NCBI GenBank assembly: GCA_014238065.1
Contig: JABABU010000019.1
Coordinates: forward strand, 1-48,380
Reading direction: 5' to 3'
DNA: 48,380 nt
Source: Actinomycetota bacterium
GTDB taxonomy: Bacteria; Actinomycetota; Acidimicrobiia; Acidimicrobiales; Poriferisodalaceae
Positions within the stretch are counted from its first letter, which is position 1; each line of letters opens with the position of its first letter. The notes under the pieces were generated by a model. The model did not search any database, had not been told where the DNA came from, and was given only the letters and a program-made list of their open reading frames with translations. Shown in pieces: positions 25,239 through 33,613 of the stretch. Both the position numbers and the translations under genes were made by a program.

Positions 25239-26573
25239 TCAGAGCATCGAGCGGATTGCTGCGATTTGTTCGGTGGCTGCGTCACCGACGAGGTGACGGA
25301 ACTTCGACTCGATTTCATCGGCGGTCAGCGGGTCGTGCATCGAGCCCTTCTGGCCAGCGACCCATCTGGTCAGCTCCGTGCCGTCGGTCAGCGTGATCGT
25401 CACGCCTCCAGCCATCTTCCATGCGTAGGTGCGATCGGCGTCAGCGCTGGCTTCGACGGATGTGATCGTCGCCTGAAGCGCTGCCAAGTCGGCTCTCGCG
25501 ATGCGGTCCTCGCTGTAGGTCGCCGGGTCAGTCGGGTCGGCGAGGATCGCAGCGGCGATGTTCCACTGGGCCGAGTATTGCGCCGCCAGGACGGAGACAG
25601 TCCCATCCATGTCGTTCTGGGTGGCGGCCTTCGTCGGCCCGACGGCGACGATTCTCTCGATGTCCGACGGCTCGAAACCATGTTCGGCCCTCAGTTCGAC
25701 TGTGGCCTGGATCATTGGATGTATGTCGCTGCATGCGGCGTACGGCTTGATGGTGATCTCGTCCGTCATCCAGCGGTTGCCGAGATCGCGGGTGAGGAGG
25801 TGGAGTTGTGGGTTGTTGGTGAAGATGCGGCAGAAGCCGTACTTGCCGGCCAACCCGTCGTTCGAGCCTTCGAAACCTTCGGCCGCGAGCAGTGCGGCCG
25901 TGACCCCGCCCTCGGCAGCTCGTGCCGCGTGGATTCGTTTGGTCATGCCCCCTGACGATGCGAACTCCATAGTTCCTGAGGCCATCGATGCCGCGATGCC
26001 GATGGCGTGGTTCATGGTCGTTGCGTCGAAGTCGAGCAGCCGCCCGACCGCAGCGGCTGATCCGAACGTTCCTGACATAGACGTCGGATGGAAACCACTG
26101 AGCATGTGAGAGGCCGGCCCGACAGCGATGCCGGCCCTACCCATGGCTTCGTATCCGACGACGATCGCCTCGTGGATGTCGCGGCCTGACGCGTCGATCT
26201 CGTCTGCGACGGCGAGAACCGCAGGGATGACGACGGCCCCTGGGTGGCTGATGGCCTCCTCGTGGACGTCGTCGAGTTCGAACGCGTGAGCCGCGGCACC
26301 GTTCGCGAACGCGGCCATCGCCGGGGTTGTCGTGCAGTCGGACGCGATGACACCGGATGAGCCAGTGCCACCGGTGCGAAGCGCATGAGCAGTCGCCATC
26401 TGCGCCCACGGCTTGGTCGAGCCGTAGATCATGCACCCGATCGTGTCGAGCAGATAGTCATTTGCGAGCCGTAGGAGTCGAGCGTCGACGCGACCGTTCA
26501 AGTCGGTGAGAAAGGCAGCAAGCTCACGCGTGGGGGTTGTAACGAGCGGTGCCTGGCACCGTTCGTTACCCAT
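25239..26573 (-). CDS. MmgE/PrpD family protein (copy 2)
   Basis: 444 residues, full length. TRELAAFLTDLNGRVDARLL is the family N terminus; AAHAFELDDVHEEAISHPGA near residue 95, YEAMGRAGI near 140 and TIKPYAACSDIHPMI near 275 are the conserved stretches. It shares only family-level similarity with copy 1. The only start is ATG 26573, and the first 10 codons (M-G-N-E-R-C-Q-A-P-L) are encoded by the palindrome at 26539-26569, not by family sequence. The ATG overlaps the end of the Rieske remnant, suggesting the two once formed an operon. Function unknown. Confidence 0.86.
   Translation of the reverse strand: MGNERCQAPLVTTPTRELAAFLTDLNGRVDARLLRLANDYLLDTIGCMIYGSTKPWAQMATAHALRTGGTGSSGVIASDCTTTPAMAAFANGAAAHAFELDDVHEEAISHPGAVVIPAVLAVADEIDASGRDIHEAIVVGYEAMGRAGIAVGPASHMLSGFHPTSMSGTFGSAAAVGRLLDFDATTMNHAIGIAASMASGTMEFASSGGMTKRIHAARAAEGGVTAALLAAEGFEGSNDGLAGKYGFCRIFTNNPQLHLLTRDLGNRWMTDEITIKPYAACSDIHPMIQATVELRAEHGFEPSDIERIVAVGPTKAATQNDMDGTVSVLAAQYSAQWNIAAAILADPTDPATYSEDRIARADLAALQATITSVEASADADRTYAWKMAGGVTITLTDGTELTRWVAGQKGSMHDPLTADEIESKFRHLVGDAATEQIAAIRSML
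26539..26569. repeat. 31-bp palindrome at a gene junction
   Basis: GTAACGAGCGGTGCC, one central T, then GGCACCGTTCGTTAC: 15-base arms with one mismatch. It straddles the Rieske remnant's TAA stop and the first codons of MmgE/PrpD copy 2. The symmetry suggests a mobile palindromic element or a protein site; I see no second copy in this window. Confidence 0.85.
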
Positions 26574-26905
26574 CGCCGAGGGCGGCGCGGACGAGGCTGT
26601 GGATGTGGGGGACAGTGTCCTCGCTCATCGTCGTTGCGATGCCGTCCGGTCGGGTGATGAGCGGGCCGGGGGTGTACCCACGGCTCGACATGCCGCGTTG
26701 GACCGACTCCATGATGTCGAAGTCTTCGCTGACGGTCGTGTCCCAGTCGAGGTTGATGATTTCCTGCTGAGCTTCAGTCGGCTCCGTGGTGTCGAACCAC
26801 CACTCGCGAATGAGCAACGTTTGATCAACGGTGAGTGGTACCCACCGGAAGGTGTTCAGTACTTGGCCGGGGTAACACTGGATCGACGACGTCGGCCATG
26901 TGAAC
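26566..26905 (-). pseudogene. 3' remnant of a Rieske aromatic-ring/betaine-type oxygenase alpha subunit
   Basis: Minus-strand reading continues upstream of its first ATG (26817): SFTWPTSSIQCYPGQVLNTF, RWVPLTVDQTLLIREWWFD, then MESVQRGMSSRGYTPG and TVPHIHSLVRAALGDG. This matches the last about 110 residues of Rieske oxygenase alpha subunits of the carnitine/betaine/stachydrine-demethylase type, ending with a natural stop. The Rieske [2Fe-2S] domain and the iron ligands should lie at higher coordinates, but there the other strand encodes the truncated dehydrogenase. So the gene has lost its 5' two thirds and cannot be functional as read. Confidence 0.75.
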
Positions 26906-28513
26906 GACTGGTCGCTCGAAAATCCCTTGTTCCCCGCCGACTACGACCGCATCGGGTTTTGGCTCGAGCGGGCTTTCGAACGGGTGCCGATCCTGGCCGA
27001 CATGGGCATCAAGAGTGTGATTCGTGGCGCCATCGGCCACACCCCGGACGGTGAGCCGCTGTTCGGCCTGTCCGGTCTGCCCAATTTCTGGCAACTCGTG
27101 GGCGTACAGGTGGGTATCGCCGACGGGCCTGGTCTCGGGCGCGAACTCGCCCGATGGATGGTGCATGGCGAGACAGACGTCAGCGTTCGTGCCTACGACG
27201 CCAGACGATTCGGCTTCGTTCCACCAGAAGACGCTCGGCGCTACGGCCGGATAAAAGGCACAGAGGACTACGAGTTCAGGCATCAGACGCCGATCCCCGG
27301 CCGCGAGCACCCAGAGCTTCGCCCGTATCGGTCGTCGCCGGTGAAGGAGAAGTTCGAGGCGAACGGGGCTGTATTCACCCAGGTCTACGGCTGGGAGCGA
27401 CCGAAGTGGTTCCCGACTGTGGCTGGCCTTCCTCAAGAAGATGTCATCGCTTTCCGCCACACCGCCTGGCATGCAGTTGCTGCCGCAGAGGCCAAAGCGG
27501 TTCGCGAGGGCGTCGGGATCATGGACAGCACCGCGTTCGCCAAGTTCGATCTGGTCGGGCCCGATGCAGAGATGGTGCTCGACCGCCTCACCACGAACAC
27601 GGTGCCGAAACTCGGTCGCATAAGCCTCACCTACATGCTCACGCCGACCGGTCGCATCGAGAGCGAGGCCACGGTGACTCGACTCGCAGACGACCACTTC
27701 TATCTGGTCTCAGCTGCTGTCGGAGAGGTCAAGGACAGAGAGTTCATCGAAACGCACTGGCCGGGGGGAGCTGACGCCGAACTCATCACGCGGTCCTGCG
27801 ACTTCGGAATTCTCGCAGTCGTCGGTCCGAGGTCGCGGGATCTGTTGAGCAAGGTCACGGATGCGGATCTGAACAACGAGTCGTTCCGTTGGCTCCGGTC
27901 GAAGATCGTCACCGTGGCCGGCATCGACGCCGTCCGTGCGCTTCGGGTCGGATTCGTCGGCGAACTCGGCTGGGAGCTTCACTGTCCGCTGGATCGACTC
28001 GGTGACCTGTACGAAGCGCTGTGGGAAGCAGGTCAGGATCTTGGCGTCGCGAACGTCGGCAACCACGCCCTCGATGGTCTTCGTATGGAGAAGCAGTACA
28101 TGATCTCCCGCGACCTCACCCACGACGTCACGCCTGACGAGGCAGGCCTGCAGCGCTTCATGAAGGTCGACAAGGGCGACTTCGTAGGCCGCGATGCCCT
28201 CGTGGCCCGCCGTGCCCTTGCCGAATCGGGCGAGCATCCCTACAAGTGGGTCCTCGCCTACCTGGCCGTCGACACCGATGTGTCGAACTGCCACGGTGGG
28301 GACTGTGTGTATGCCGGCGGCAAGCCGATCGGGCTCATCACCACCGCGGGCCACGGCTACCACGTCGACCAGGGCTTGGCCTTCGCCTACATCACCCCGG
28401 AGCACGCGGTCCCCGGAGCGGAACTCGAGGTGAGGGTCATAGGGGACCTGAAGCCGGCCCGCGTACTCGGTGAACCCGCCTACGATCCGACAAGTTCGCG
28501 GTTGCGTATGTGA
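26900..28513 (+). CDS. 5'-truncated dimethylglycine/sarcosine-dehydrogenase-like protein (GcvT domains)
   Basis: 537 residues from a GTG at 26900. Residues 1-105 match the end of an FAD (DAO) domain: GAIGHTPDGEPLFGLSGLPN, then VGIADGPGLGRELARWMVHG. Residues about 110-150 are the linker. From about 160 the protein is a folate-binding GcvT domain (EGVGIMDSTAFAKFDLVGPD; GVANVGNHALDGLRMEKQYM) ending in the GcvT C-terminal barrel. Full members are about 810 residues and carry an N-terminal GxGxxG FAD motif; about 280 residues are missing. In-frame homology begins at about 26876 after a TAA. Probably inactive for oxidation; the folate part could still fold. First gene of a five-gene operon. Confidence 0.82.
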   Translation: MNDWSLENPLFPADYDRIGFWLERAFERVPILADMGIKSVIRGAIGHTPDGEPLFGLSGLPNFWQLVGVQVGIADGPGLGRELARWMVHGETDVSVRAYDARRFGFVPPEDARRYGRIKGTEDYEFRHQTPIPGREHPELRPYRSSPVKEKFEANGAVFTQVYGWERPKWFPTVAGLPQEDVIAFRHTAWHAVAAAEAKAVREGVGIMDSTAFAKFDLVGPDAEMVLDRLTTNTVPKLGRISLTYMLTPTGRIESEATVTRLADDHFYLVSAAVGEVKDREFIETHWPGGADAELITRSCDFGILAVVGPRSRDLLSKVTDADLNNESFRWLRSKIVTVAGIDAVRALRVGFVGELGWELHCPLDRLGDLYEALWEAGQDLGVANVGNHALDGLRMEKQYMISRDLTHDVTPDEAGLQRFMKVDKGDFVGRDALVARRALAESGEHPYKWVLAYLAVDTDVSNCHGGDCVYAGGKPIGLITTAGHGYHVDQGLAFAYITPEHAVPGAELEVRVIGDLKPARVLGEPAYDPTSSRLRM

Positions 28514-28535
28514 TCGCAGGGCCTTGGGAGGTCAA

Positions 28536-29843
28536 ATGACGCACACGCTCATCAACAACGTAAGAGTCTTCGACGGTGTCACAGACGGCCTGTCCGAACC
28601 GATGAACGTTCGTGTGACGGGGAACCTCATCGACGCCGTTTCCGCCGAGCCCCTCGACGCCGATGGATGCGATGTCATCGATGGAGGTGGGCGCACGGTC
28701 ATGCCTGGGCTCATCGATGCGCACATGCACTACGACATCAACATGAACTTCGCCGAGCTCGCTGCTCGGGCCGACCGGAGTGATCTGGCCATCAGATCCG
28801 TCGAGGTGGCGCGCCGAACCTTGATGGACGGCTTCACGTCGACTCGCGACACCGGCGGCTCGCCGTTCGGCCTGAAGCGGGCCATTGACTGCGGCGACGT
28901 CGATGGGCCCCGCATCTACCCGAGCGGTCCGATGATCTCCCAGACTTCCGGGCACGGCGATTTTGGCTGCAACTGCAGGCCCAATCCCCACCTCACCGGC
29001 AACCACACCCTCGACGCATGGGAGGTCCTAGGGCTGGCACACATCGTCGACGGCCGCGACCAGGTCCTCGCCGCGGTCAGGCAGAACCTCCGTCAGGGAG
29101 CGTCGCAGATCAAGATCATGGGGGGCGGTGGCGGCTCGTCTCCATGGGATCCGATCGACACCACCCAGTTCACCACCGACGAGTGGAGCGCAGCCGTGGA
29201 GGCCGCGGAGGACTGGGGAACGTACGTATGCACGCACATCTTCACGCCGAGAGCAGTGAACCGGGCGCTCGATGCGGGGGTCAAGAGCCTCGAGCATGCT
29301 TTCTTTCTCGACCGCGAGACAGTGGAAAGAATCGCCGAGGAAGGTGCTTTTGTCGTGCCACAAGCATGGGGAATGTCGCCAGAGGTGCTGAAGAACCCGA
29401 ACCTCGATCCGACGAAAGTGGAGCCGGTCCGACAGTTGCAGGCCGCGTACTCCGACGTGCCGAAGTGGCTCGTGGAGTGCGGCGTGAAGGTAGCGTTCGC
29501 GAGCGATCTGCTCGGCACCTTCGACGACGGTCAGTTGTCTCGCCGTTACGAGTTGCATTGGCGGGCCGTGATGTACGAGAGCAACTTCGAGGTGCTCAGG
29601 CAGGCAACATCGGTAGCAGCTGAGCTCCTCGCATTGTCGGGACCTCGCAATCCCTATCCAGGCAAACTCGGCGTCATCGAAGAGGGGGCGCTGGCGGACC
29701 TTCTCGTCGTCGATGGCAATCCGCTCGATGACATGACCGTGCTCGGCGCATCCGACGTCTGGACGGGAGCGCCTGCACCGGAGCCCATCGAATCGATTCG
29801 CCTCATCATGAAAGATGGGCTGAGCTACAAGAACACGTTGTAG
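28536..29843 (+). CDS. metal-dependent amidohydrolase
   Basis: 435 residues of the amidohydrolase superfamily. The first metal motif is DAHMHYD (His63, His65). A lysine follows in QIKIMGGGG near residue 190, then His in CTHIFT and LEHAFF, and Asp in FASDLLG near 330. An imidazolonepropionase/prolidase-like role is possible; members hydrolyse C-N bonds in rings or peptides. GGGAGG sits five bases before the ATG. It follows the dehydrogenase-like gene by 22 bp and probably belongs to the same transcript. The substrate is not determined. Confidence 0.86.
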   Translation: MTHTLINNVRVFDGVTDGLSEPMNVRVTGNLIDAVSAEPLDADGCDVIDGGGRTVMPGLIDAHMHYDINMNFAELAARADRSDLAIRSVEVARRTLMDGFTSTRDTGGSPFGLKRAIDCGDVDGPRIYPSGPMISQTSGHGDFGCNCRPNPHLTGNHTLDAWEVLGLAHIVDGRDQVLAAVRQNLRQGASQIKIMGGGGGSSPWDPIDTTQFTTDEWSAAVEAAEDWGTYVCTHIFTPRAVNRALDAGVKSLEHAFFLDRETVERIAEEGAFVVPQAWGMSPEVLKNPNLDPTKVEPVRQLQAAYSDVPKWLVECGVKVAFASDLLGTFDDGQLSRRYELHWRAVMYESNFEVLRQATSVAAELLALSGPRNPYPGKLGVIEEGALADLLVVDGNPLDDMTVLGASDVWTGAPAPEPIESIRLIMKDGLSYKNTL

Positions 29844-29873
29844 GAACAGGGACTCAGGGACAGGGGCAGTGAC

Positions 29874-30830
29874 GTGACAGAAGCAGCATCGCGAGGTGCC
29901 GACCGTTTGTGGCCGCATACCGAGATGACCATCAGCGGACCCGTTCGTGCCCCGAGGCAGATGCTCGCCGAGCAGACCTATGGCGGACACATGAGCGTGC
30001 ACGACGAGGAGTCGGCAGCAAAGCTCGGTCTCTCCGGCGCACCGATCGAAGGGCCGACGCACTTCAGCCAGTTCGAACCCTTGTTGTCTTCGCTGTGGGG
30101 CGACGAGTGGTTCAGCCATGGTTGCCTGAGTTCGCACTTCCTCAACATGGTGGTCGAGGGTGAAGGCGTCCAGGCCAGCGTGACGGTTGCGAACGCGGGA
30201 GCTCGATCAGTCCGGATCGACGCCACGAAGACCGATGGTTCTCCAGTGCTCACCGGTTCTGCTTCGGTCGGACCCGATCATCCGCCGACAGCTCTCGCGC
30301 CCCGCGTGCAGAAGCTGCTCGACAGTCCGATGCCCCATCTCCACATCGTGGATCTGATGCACGTGGGTCAGCAGGGCGCCGAGGTCGAGGAAATAACGGT
30401 GACGTATGACCAGGTCTACGGCGCGCTCTATCCGTTCTCGCTTCAGCAGAAGCTCGACAAGATCACAGAGAGCTGCTGGTACTTCGACCCTGAGCTCGCC
30501 GCCGACAATCCGTGGGGCAAGGCGATCGTGCCGATCGAGATGCTCAGCGTTCTCAGCGGTTCTGCATCGTCCAAGACGGGTTTCACGACCCGGCAGCCAT
30601 CGATGGGATTGTTCGTCGATCTCGAGGTCCGTCTTCTCGGAACGCCAGTGTTCGTAGGGAACACCTATCGGGTCGAGCACGAGATCGTGGCCATGGGCGA
30701 GAGCCGTCGGACCGAGTCGTACTGGACGTCGTCGAACCTCGTTGACGTCGTGACCGAACAGACCGCCGCAAACGTGTTGCTTCACCACGGCGTGTTCAAG
30801 GACAGCTACCCCGGCTACCCGACTTCATGA
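29874..30830 (+). CDS. hot-dog (MaoC-like) fold protein
   Basis: 318 residues with a GTG start. Residues about 30-110 read YGGHMSVHDEESAAKLGLSG then APIEGPTHFSQFEPLL, the pattern of MaoC-like hot-dog domains (a D-x-x-x-A-x-x-x-G...G-P-x-H/T set). The second half (FVDLEVRLLGTPVFVGNTYR) may be a second hot-dog unit. Related proteins hydrate or thioesterify acyl-CoAs, but many are uncharacterised. It lies 30 bp after the amidohydrolase and is likely in the same operon. Fold call moderate, function open. Confidence 0.65.
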   Translation: MTEAASRGADRLWPHTEMTISGPVRAPRQMLAEQTYGGHMSVHDEESAAKLGLSGAPIEGPTHFSQFEPLLSSLWGDEWFSHGCLSSHFLNMVVEGEGVQASVTVANAGARSVRIDATKTDGSPVLTGSASVGPDHPPTALAPRVQKLLDSPMPHLHIVDLMHVGQQGAEVEEITVTYDQVYGALYPFSLQQKLDKITESCWYFDPELAADNPWGKAIVPIEMLSVLSGSASSKTGFTTRQPSMGLFVDLEVRLLGTPVFVGNTYRVEHEIVAMGESRRTESYWTSSNLVDVVTEQTAANVLLHHGVFKDSYPGYPTS

Positions 30831-30846
30831 CGGACCTCGAGCGTTC

Positions 30847-31134
30847 ATGAGCAGCCGTGGCGCAGCGGCCGGGTTCGACGTCAACCGGGCGCCTCTCGGA
30901 TTTGGCCTCACCGCATCACCCGGCTTTCTTGCCGTCGATCCTCGTCTCGCGATCGGCGCCCCGGACGTGCCGACTCTCTCGTGGCAAGTGTCTGGAGGCG
31001 ACGGGGGCCGATCCGGCTTCGAACTGGTGCGAAGAGAGAAGGTCGTGCTCTCAGACGGCCGACTTGTCCCAGCGCTTCGGTACTCGTGGCCGCTTACTTG
31101 GTCGCTGGGAGCCCAAGAGGGGAAGCCGAGTTGA
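30847..31134 (+). CDS. small protein, possibly rhamnosidase N-terminal-like
   Basis: 95 residues. RAPLGFGL, VPTLSWQVSG and LRYSWPLTW resemble the N-terminal beta domain of alpha-L-rhamnosidases (PLG...P-x-L-S-W...R-Y-W-W), but no catalytic domain follows, so it is either a stand-alone domain or a remnant. Its stop overlaps the next gene's TTG start (TTGA), and the coding frame shows normal high-GC codon use. No signal peptide. I do not assign a function. Confidence 0.4.
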   Translation: MSSRGAAAGFDVNRAPLGFGLTASPGFLAVDPRLAIGAPDVPTLSWQVSGGDGGRSGFELVRREKVVLSDGRLVPALRYSWPLTWSLGAQEGKPS

Positions 31135-32237
31135 AGATCAGTCGTATCACCACCTGGTCCGTGGATCTACCTCTGGTTCGGCCGTATTCGCTGTCGGGTG
31201 GGCGGTTGAAGTTCGAGCGGCTCGACGGCACCATCGTCAAGCTGGACACCGACGATGGTGTCGTCGGGTGGGGTGAGGGCACGCCGTGGGGTTCTACATA
31301 CCTGCCGGCGTTCGCTCGAGGTATCAGAGTGGGAGTGCAAGAGCTCGCGCCCGCGGTGCTCGGGCTCGATCCTCGGCAGACCGACGTCGTCTACCGGGCC
31401 ATGAACCTGGCTCTTCCAGGTCATCCGTACATCAAGTCGCCCCTGGACATGGCGTGCTGGGACATTGCTGCGAAGGCGGCCGGTCTTCCCCTCTGCGACA
31501 TGCTCGGTGGTCGAACCCAGGGTTCTGTGCGACTGCACTCGTCCATTCCATCTGGAACGCCGAGCGAGCTGATGGCCGAGATCGACATCAATCGATCCGA
31601 GGGCTACCGCTTTCACTCCGCGAAGCTGGGCGCCGATGTCGAGGCCGACATCGAGCGCATGCGTTTTCTCGACGCAGAGATGGAACCGGGGGAGGAGATC
31701 ACGTTCGACATCAACCGGGCCTGGCTGCCGAGCGAAGCTGTCGCGGTGTTGAACACCAACCGCGACATCAATCGGGTGATCGAACAGCCATGCGAAACGC
31801 TCGATCAACACCTTCAGCTACGACGGCTGGTTGGCCAACCGCTCGCGATCGACGAGTCGCTACAAGGCCTCGGCGACATGCTTCGTATCGTCGAGACCAA
31901 TGCGTGCGAGGTGATCGGACTGAAGGTCGGACGCGTCGGTGGGTTGACCGTCGCCAAGCAGATCCGAGACGTCGCGGTGCAGGCCGGAATTCGGATGAAC
32001 ATCGAGGACACGGGTTCGACGTCACTCGGTGCGACCGCAGCGGTGCAGTTGGCGCAAGCGACACCGGAGCCGTTCCGCCGAGCAACATGGTTGTGCTTCG
32101 ATCACCTCACCCACAATCCGGTGGAAGGTGGCGTGACGAACGACGCTGGTTTCGCGACTGCGCCGGCCGAACCCGGCATCGGGGCGTACCCGGACGAGGC
32201 GGCCCTGGGCGAGCCGTTCGCCGTTCACGCCACCTGA
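31131..32237 (+). CDS. enolase-superfamily racemase/epimerase, proline-betaine-epimerase-like
   Basis: 368 residues of the mandelate-racemase/MLE group. Catalytic Lys165 (HSAKLGAD) and Lys265 (GLKVGRVGG) flank metal ligands Asp193 (FDINRAW), Glu218 (IEQPCE) and Asp241 (AIDESLQ). Lys on both faces means a 1,1-proton transfer, i.e. a racemase or epimerase. Gly-Glu-Gly-Thr-Pro-Trp near residue 50 and Trp320 (RATW) recall HpbD, in which a Trp holds the quaternary nitrogen. TTG start at 31131 with AGAGGGG upstream, overlapping the small gene. Substrate by analogy only; a cis-3-hydroxyproline or other dehydratase is less likely. Confidence 0.82.
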   Translation: MKISRITTWSVDLPLVRPYSLSGGRLKFERLDGTIVKLDTDDGVVGWGEGTPWGSTYLPAFARGIRVGVQELAPAVLGLDPRQTDVVYRAMNLALPGHPYIKSPLDMACWDIAAKAAGLPLCDMLGGRTQGSVRLHSSIPSGTPSELMAEIDINRSEGYRFHSAKLGADVEADIERMRFLDAEMEPGEEITFDINRAWLPSEAVAVLNTNRDINRVIEQPCETLDQHLQLRRLVGQPLAIDESLQGLGDMLRIVETNACEVIGLKVGRVGGLTVAKQIRDVAVQAGIRMNIEDTGSTSLGATAAVQLAQATPEPFRRATWLCFDHLTHNPVEGGVTNDAGFATAPAEPGIGAYPDEAALGEPFAVHAT

Positions 32238-32713
32238 GTCCGGGCTGTCGCGATGAGGTCGGCAATAGAACGCTGGACCGGTGTCGCGAGAGCGAGCTGT
32301 GTTTCTGTCCGCCCGACCTCGGGGATGTGGGTGACCTGTTGGAGCACCGCGTGAAGGTGGTCGTTGGTCGTTGCGATGATCCGCAACAGGAGGTCACCGT
32401 CACCGGTGACGGTGTGCACCTCGACGATCTCGGCGATACTTGAGAGCTTTGCGATGGTCTCGTCGTGGCGGCCCTGGGCGATCGAGACGCTCGCGAATGC
32501 CTGAACGTCGTAACCCGCAGCACGTGGATCGATGTCCGGTCCGTAGCCGATGATGACCCCGCTCTCGTCGAGTCGGTCGAGACGAGAGTGCACTGTTCCC
32601 CTGGCAAGGCCAGTTCTTCTCGCCAGCTCCGATACTGAAGCGCGTGGATGAAGTCGAAGTAGGCCGATCAGCGCCTTGTCGGCCGCGTCGAGATCGTTGA
32701 TCAAACTGATCAC
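32225..32713 (-). CDS. Lrp/AsnC family transcriptional regulator
   Basis: 162 residues. The N-terminal helix-turn-helix is ASVSELARRTGLARGTVHSR (about residues 25-44). The C-terminal RAM/ligand-binding domain starts near residue 70 (VQAFASVSIAQGRHDET) and contains VHTVTGDGDLLLRII. Lrp/AsnC proteins are octamers that sense amino acids. Its 3' end overlaps the enolase gene by 13 bp on the opposite strand. It is divergent from the HPPD-like gene, and the shared A+T-rich intergenic region contains repeated TACTGAACA-type half-sites. Confidence 0.92.
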   Translation of the reverse strand: MISLINDLDAADKALIGLLRLHPRASVSELARRTGLARGTVHSRLDRLDESGVIIGYGPDIDPRAAGYDVQAFASVSIAQGRHDETIAKLSSIAEIVEVHTVTGDGDLLLRIIATTNDHLHAVLQQVTHIPEVGRTETQLALATPVQRSIADLIATARTQVA

Positions 32714-32737
32714 TCCTTGACGGCTCCGTCGGGCGAT

Positions 32738-32810
32738 TACTGAACAGTCATATTATGGTGAGGGTACATATTGACCGAATTGTTCAGTATATTTGCATAA
32801 TACTGTACAG
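32738..32810. promoter_or_regulatory. Lrp/AsnC operator with TACTGnACA half-sites
   Basis: A+T-rich region between the Lrp and HPPD-like genes. TACTGAACA (32738-32746) faces its inverse TGTTCAGTA (32781-32789), and a third copy TACTGTACAG lies at 32801-32810. TTGACC (32771) and TGCATAAT (32794) could be a plus-strand promoter with a long 19-base spacer. Likely the autoregulatory site. Confidence 0.65.
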
Positions 32811-32828
32811 ATTGCTTGTCTTGAGGGT

Positions 32829-33467
32829 ATGACATCGCATCTTCGCAAGGTTGATCACATCACCTACGCCTGCGAGCAGGGCACGATCGAACGGTGGGCG
32901 TGGTTTCACATCGAGGTCGAGGGCGGGACGCTGATCAACCGCATCGACGACGTCAGGCCCGACGATCTGGACTCGAGTATGAAGATCTGGTGCATCGACT
33001 ACGGCGAGTTCGGGATTGCGCTCATCGAAGGCATTGACAGAGCGAAGAAGTCACAGGTGACCAGGTTCGTCGATGTGCACGGCGACCACAGCTGTCAGCA
33101 TGTGGCGTACGACACTCACGATCTCGAGAAGTTCAAAGACCACATGCAGTCGCTCGGCGGCACGCCGCGCGGCGAGACACTGGTCCGCAATGACGGCTTC
33201 GGTGTCCTGAAGCAGATGTTCGCTCGCGGATATGTCGAGGGTGACGCCGCGGAAGCCACATTCCCCGAGTACGTCCAGCGTCCGCACGCATGCGACTCCG
33301 AAGACGAGGTCGCGATCACGTTTGCGGAAGAGACAGGCAAGGGCTTCTACGACCAGATCGAGGACGCCGTTGCCGAGCACGATGAGGCGCCTTTCTTCGA
33401 CTTCTCACATATGCCGGAGAGCTGGCAGGTTCCGGACGCCTTACCCAAGGCCGGCTACGTCGCCTGA
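32829..33467 (+). CDS. VOC-family, HPPD-like dioxygenase-related protein
   Basis: 212 residues, about the size of the catalytic half of 4-hydroxyphenylpyruvate dioxygenase. The putative iron triad is His10 (KVDHITYA), His91 (CQHVAYDT) and Glu147 (FPEYVQRP), in the HPPD order and context. QHVAYDTHDLEKFKDHMQSLGG also resembles the HPPD C-terminal module. Full HPPD is about 350-380 residues, so this is a single-module relative with unknown substrate. ATG 32829 follows GAGGG closely; an upstream TTG (32793) is possible. Divergent from the Lrp gene and likely controlled by it. Confidence 0.72.
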   Translation: MTSHLRKVDHITYACEQGTIERWAWFHIEVEGGTLINRIDDVRPDDLDSSMKIWCIDYGEFGIALIEGIDRAKKSQVTRFVDVHGDHSCQHVAYDTHDLEKFKDHMQSLGGTPRGETLVRNDGFGVLKQMFARGYVEGDAAEATFPEYVQRPHACDSEDEVAITFAEETGKGFYDQIEDAVAEHDEAPFFDFSHMPESWQVPDALPKAGYVA

Positions 33468-33613
33468 CCGCCGAGACAGAAGTGCTGGATCGAACCACGA
33501 GATGGGGGAGCAGTTGATGTCAACGGGAAGGTCGTCGAGTAGGTCGACCCTGCTCGCACCGGAACAGGGGACTCGACGGCGCGCCGGAATGTAGCGTCAC
33601 TTTCGACCCGAGT

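Noticed and set aside
33520..33594. Short frame after the HPPD-like gene
   Set aside because: 25 codons, Ser/Arg-rich, no conserved feature.
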